From positions 682,001 to 746,000 of the forward strand of contig OZ025815.1 in assembly GCA_964019425.1 (NCBI GenBank): 64,000 bases of DNA, in the 5' to 3' direction. Positions 62,704 to 64,000 of this stretch are shown here, piece after piece (within the stretch, counting starts at the first letter, position 1; every line of letters starts with the position of its first letter). Both the position numbers and the translations under genes were made by a program. The DNA is from Flectonema sp. DT1601 (Eukaryota > Euglenozoa > Diplonemea > Diplonemida > Diplonemidae). A model generated the notes under the pieces. It was not told the origin of the DNA. It searched no databases and was given only the letters and a program-made list of their open reading frames with translations.

Positions 62704-64000
62704 TTAACCCTTACACCACCGTAAGAACCCCCAAAACGACGGGTCCAAAATTTTACTGTTTTTTCAAAAAGAGAAAAGGTACCCCCCCAGAAAACCTATG
62801 TACCAAACCGGACACAACTACTCCTACGGGTCAATAGCACCTGTCACCCACACACCCAACGGTGCGTACCTTGGTGCGTTGTTGCACATTCAGCAGAACT
62901 AACAAAGTCGGCAGTGTCGCAATAACGTACTCAACGGTTTCCATTCATAGCAGCTGCATGTTATTCCCTTCCCGTATTTTGAAAGGGATGATGTTTCTGC
63001 GCAACATCATGTCAGAGGGAGCCCAAGTAAAGAGAATGCCAAATCACGGCCGATATTAAATCGAAAAATCAGATTTTTCCCCTGTTTTTTGAGCTTGTAA
63101 AAGCCCTCTGTGGTAGCGGAAAATACACAAACAACCCGCATCATGGCACAGCAGGTTCAGACACACAGGAGGATTACCACATCGGTTGATAAGCTCGAAA
63201 AATATAAATAACATCGATCCCAGATCATGGAACTTCATTAGTTACAGTGCAGCTACTCAGATCAGACCGTGTTGGGCTGGATCTATAAACTTCCACCTCT
63301 TTACCCCACCAGCCTGGCATACTGGATTTTTGGGAAGTTGGCGGTTTAGGAACATCACAAGGAATTTTGTAGTTTTGGAGGATGTGATACCTTTTGAAAT
63401 ATGGGTAAGCACAAAGCGCTTGGTTGCATCGCTCACAGTAATCTAGTGATTGTGCGCGCTTTGCGCGAACTGCACACCGACGAGCCTTTTCCATCTTTCC
63501 GGGGTAGTGTCCCAAAGCTGGCTTGAGGCGATCAGGGATTGATACTGATTGTGGAGAAGGCGGTACTGATGGTGTTATTAATAGTGTTGGTGCCGCTCTG
63601 GTACGTTTAAATGTACCTATAAGCTGCCCAAAACAAAGCCAATTTGAAGGATAAGAATCTCTTGCTTCTCCAGCCAAATTCACTACTATCCGTCCAAATT
63701 CCACCATGCCCACGTCGCATCAGGATAAAGGAATTCAAAATACACGTCTCCACTTCGGATCCTCATGCTCGGGAGCAGGTAATATCGCAGAGAAGTGTAA
63801 GTTCCTCAGTATTTCGGCAAAGCGATTACGTGAAAACACTTGCGGAAAGAACAACAGGGGGGTCAGCAGTATGTCATTCAAACCCCAGGAATCCCCCAGA
63901 TTAGATTTTATTGGGAGGCGCGTCAGTAGTGTTGTGCCAACAAAGGCCCTTGCTCCTGCGTACTGGTTTTAAATTTTCTTCCCCTCTGTGAGGCATAGAC
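62704..64000 (-). mobile_element. piggyBac-type DNA transposon (3' end; runs off the window)
   Basis: The satellite is interrupted at TTAA (62704-62707), the piggyBac target, followed by CCCTTACACCACCGTAAG, the CCYT-type end expected for this superfamily. The transposase relic at 63225-63960 lies on the minus strand with its C-terminus toward this end, the right geometry. The other end is outside the window. The 62708-63220 stretch is non-coding 3' sequence of the element. Confidence 0.65.
63225..63960 (-). pseudogene. piggyBac transposase relic
   Basis: Two pieces. At 63225-63713 an open frame ends in a degraded version of the C-terminal Cys-rich ribbon: GHYPGKMEKARRCAV then YCERCNQALCAYPYFKRYHI, where the first CxxC pair is incomplete. 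At about 63730-63900 another frame reads LFFPQVFSRNRFAEILRNLH followed by FSAILPAPEHEDPKW, the N-terminal SRNRFxxILRxLHF motif of the DDE_Tnp_1_7 family. The central ~300 residues with the catalytic Asp residues are missing between them, so the gene is internally deleted and frameshifted. Confidence 0.7.

Overview
The window looks like nuclear DNA of a protist, most likely a euglenozoan (a kinetoplastid or diplonemid relative). This is an inference from four things. All recognisable host genes from 1 to about 47.6 kb lie on the minus strand, like a one-way gene cluster. Most start codons follow closely on a 3'-splice-like CAG or TAG. The histone H4 is very divergent. A 1.2-1.3 kb-residue protein carries the NP...KYGPEP repeat that I associate with kinetoplastid proteins. 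Spliceosomal introns are also present: RBX1 has an unambiguous 61-nt intron (GTGTGT...AACAG), so the organism is not a typical intron-poor trypanosomatid. The DNA is AT-rich with many long A and T runs.

Layout. 1-8.3 kb: a tandem array of four genes (one cut by the window edge) for a secreted, Cys-rich surface protein with a GPI-type C-terminus, in two alternating variants. 8.3-14.8 kb: eight histone H4 genes that encode the same 105-residue protein, with a subtilisin-like protease gene inside the cluster. Each H4 gene is followed by a GGTGG/CCACC hairpin that resembles the metazoan histone 3' stem-loop. 14.8-47.6 kb: single-copy genes, all minus strand: a basic protein of unknown function, a coiled-coil protein, a very large caspase-fold membrane protein, COQ10, a PDZ protein with introns, a KYGPEP-repeat/ankyrin protein, a small Cys-pair protein, a Cache-HAMP-cyclase-like receptor, RBX1, a membrane-anchored lectin-glycosyltransferase, a Schlafen/AlbA_2 protein and a beta-lactamase-fold protein that appears to lack its catalytic pair.

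47.6-48.1 kb: the coding strand switches divergently. 48.1-51.3 kb holds damaged plus-strand coding pieces between copies of an ~840-bp repeat. 51.3-64 kb is repeat-rich: a pogo/DDE_1 transposase relic, a GC-rich tyrosine-recombinase (DIRS/VIPER-type) retroelement fossil, several kb of an AT-rich ~255-bp satellite that reverses orientation at about 60,558, an 850-bp long-inverted-repeat element, a block of diverged minisatellite-like repeats, and a piggyBac-type element inserted at a TTAA.

Three small dispersed repeat families (A, B, C; 70-170 bp) are scattered between genes. Family A has complementary ends, a 3' hairpin and an A-tail and looks like a structured SINE. The most novel-looking items are the H4 3' hairpins, the structured repeat families, the possible acylated N-terminus of the surface proteins made by a conserved 5' intron, and the inverted satellite.
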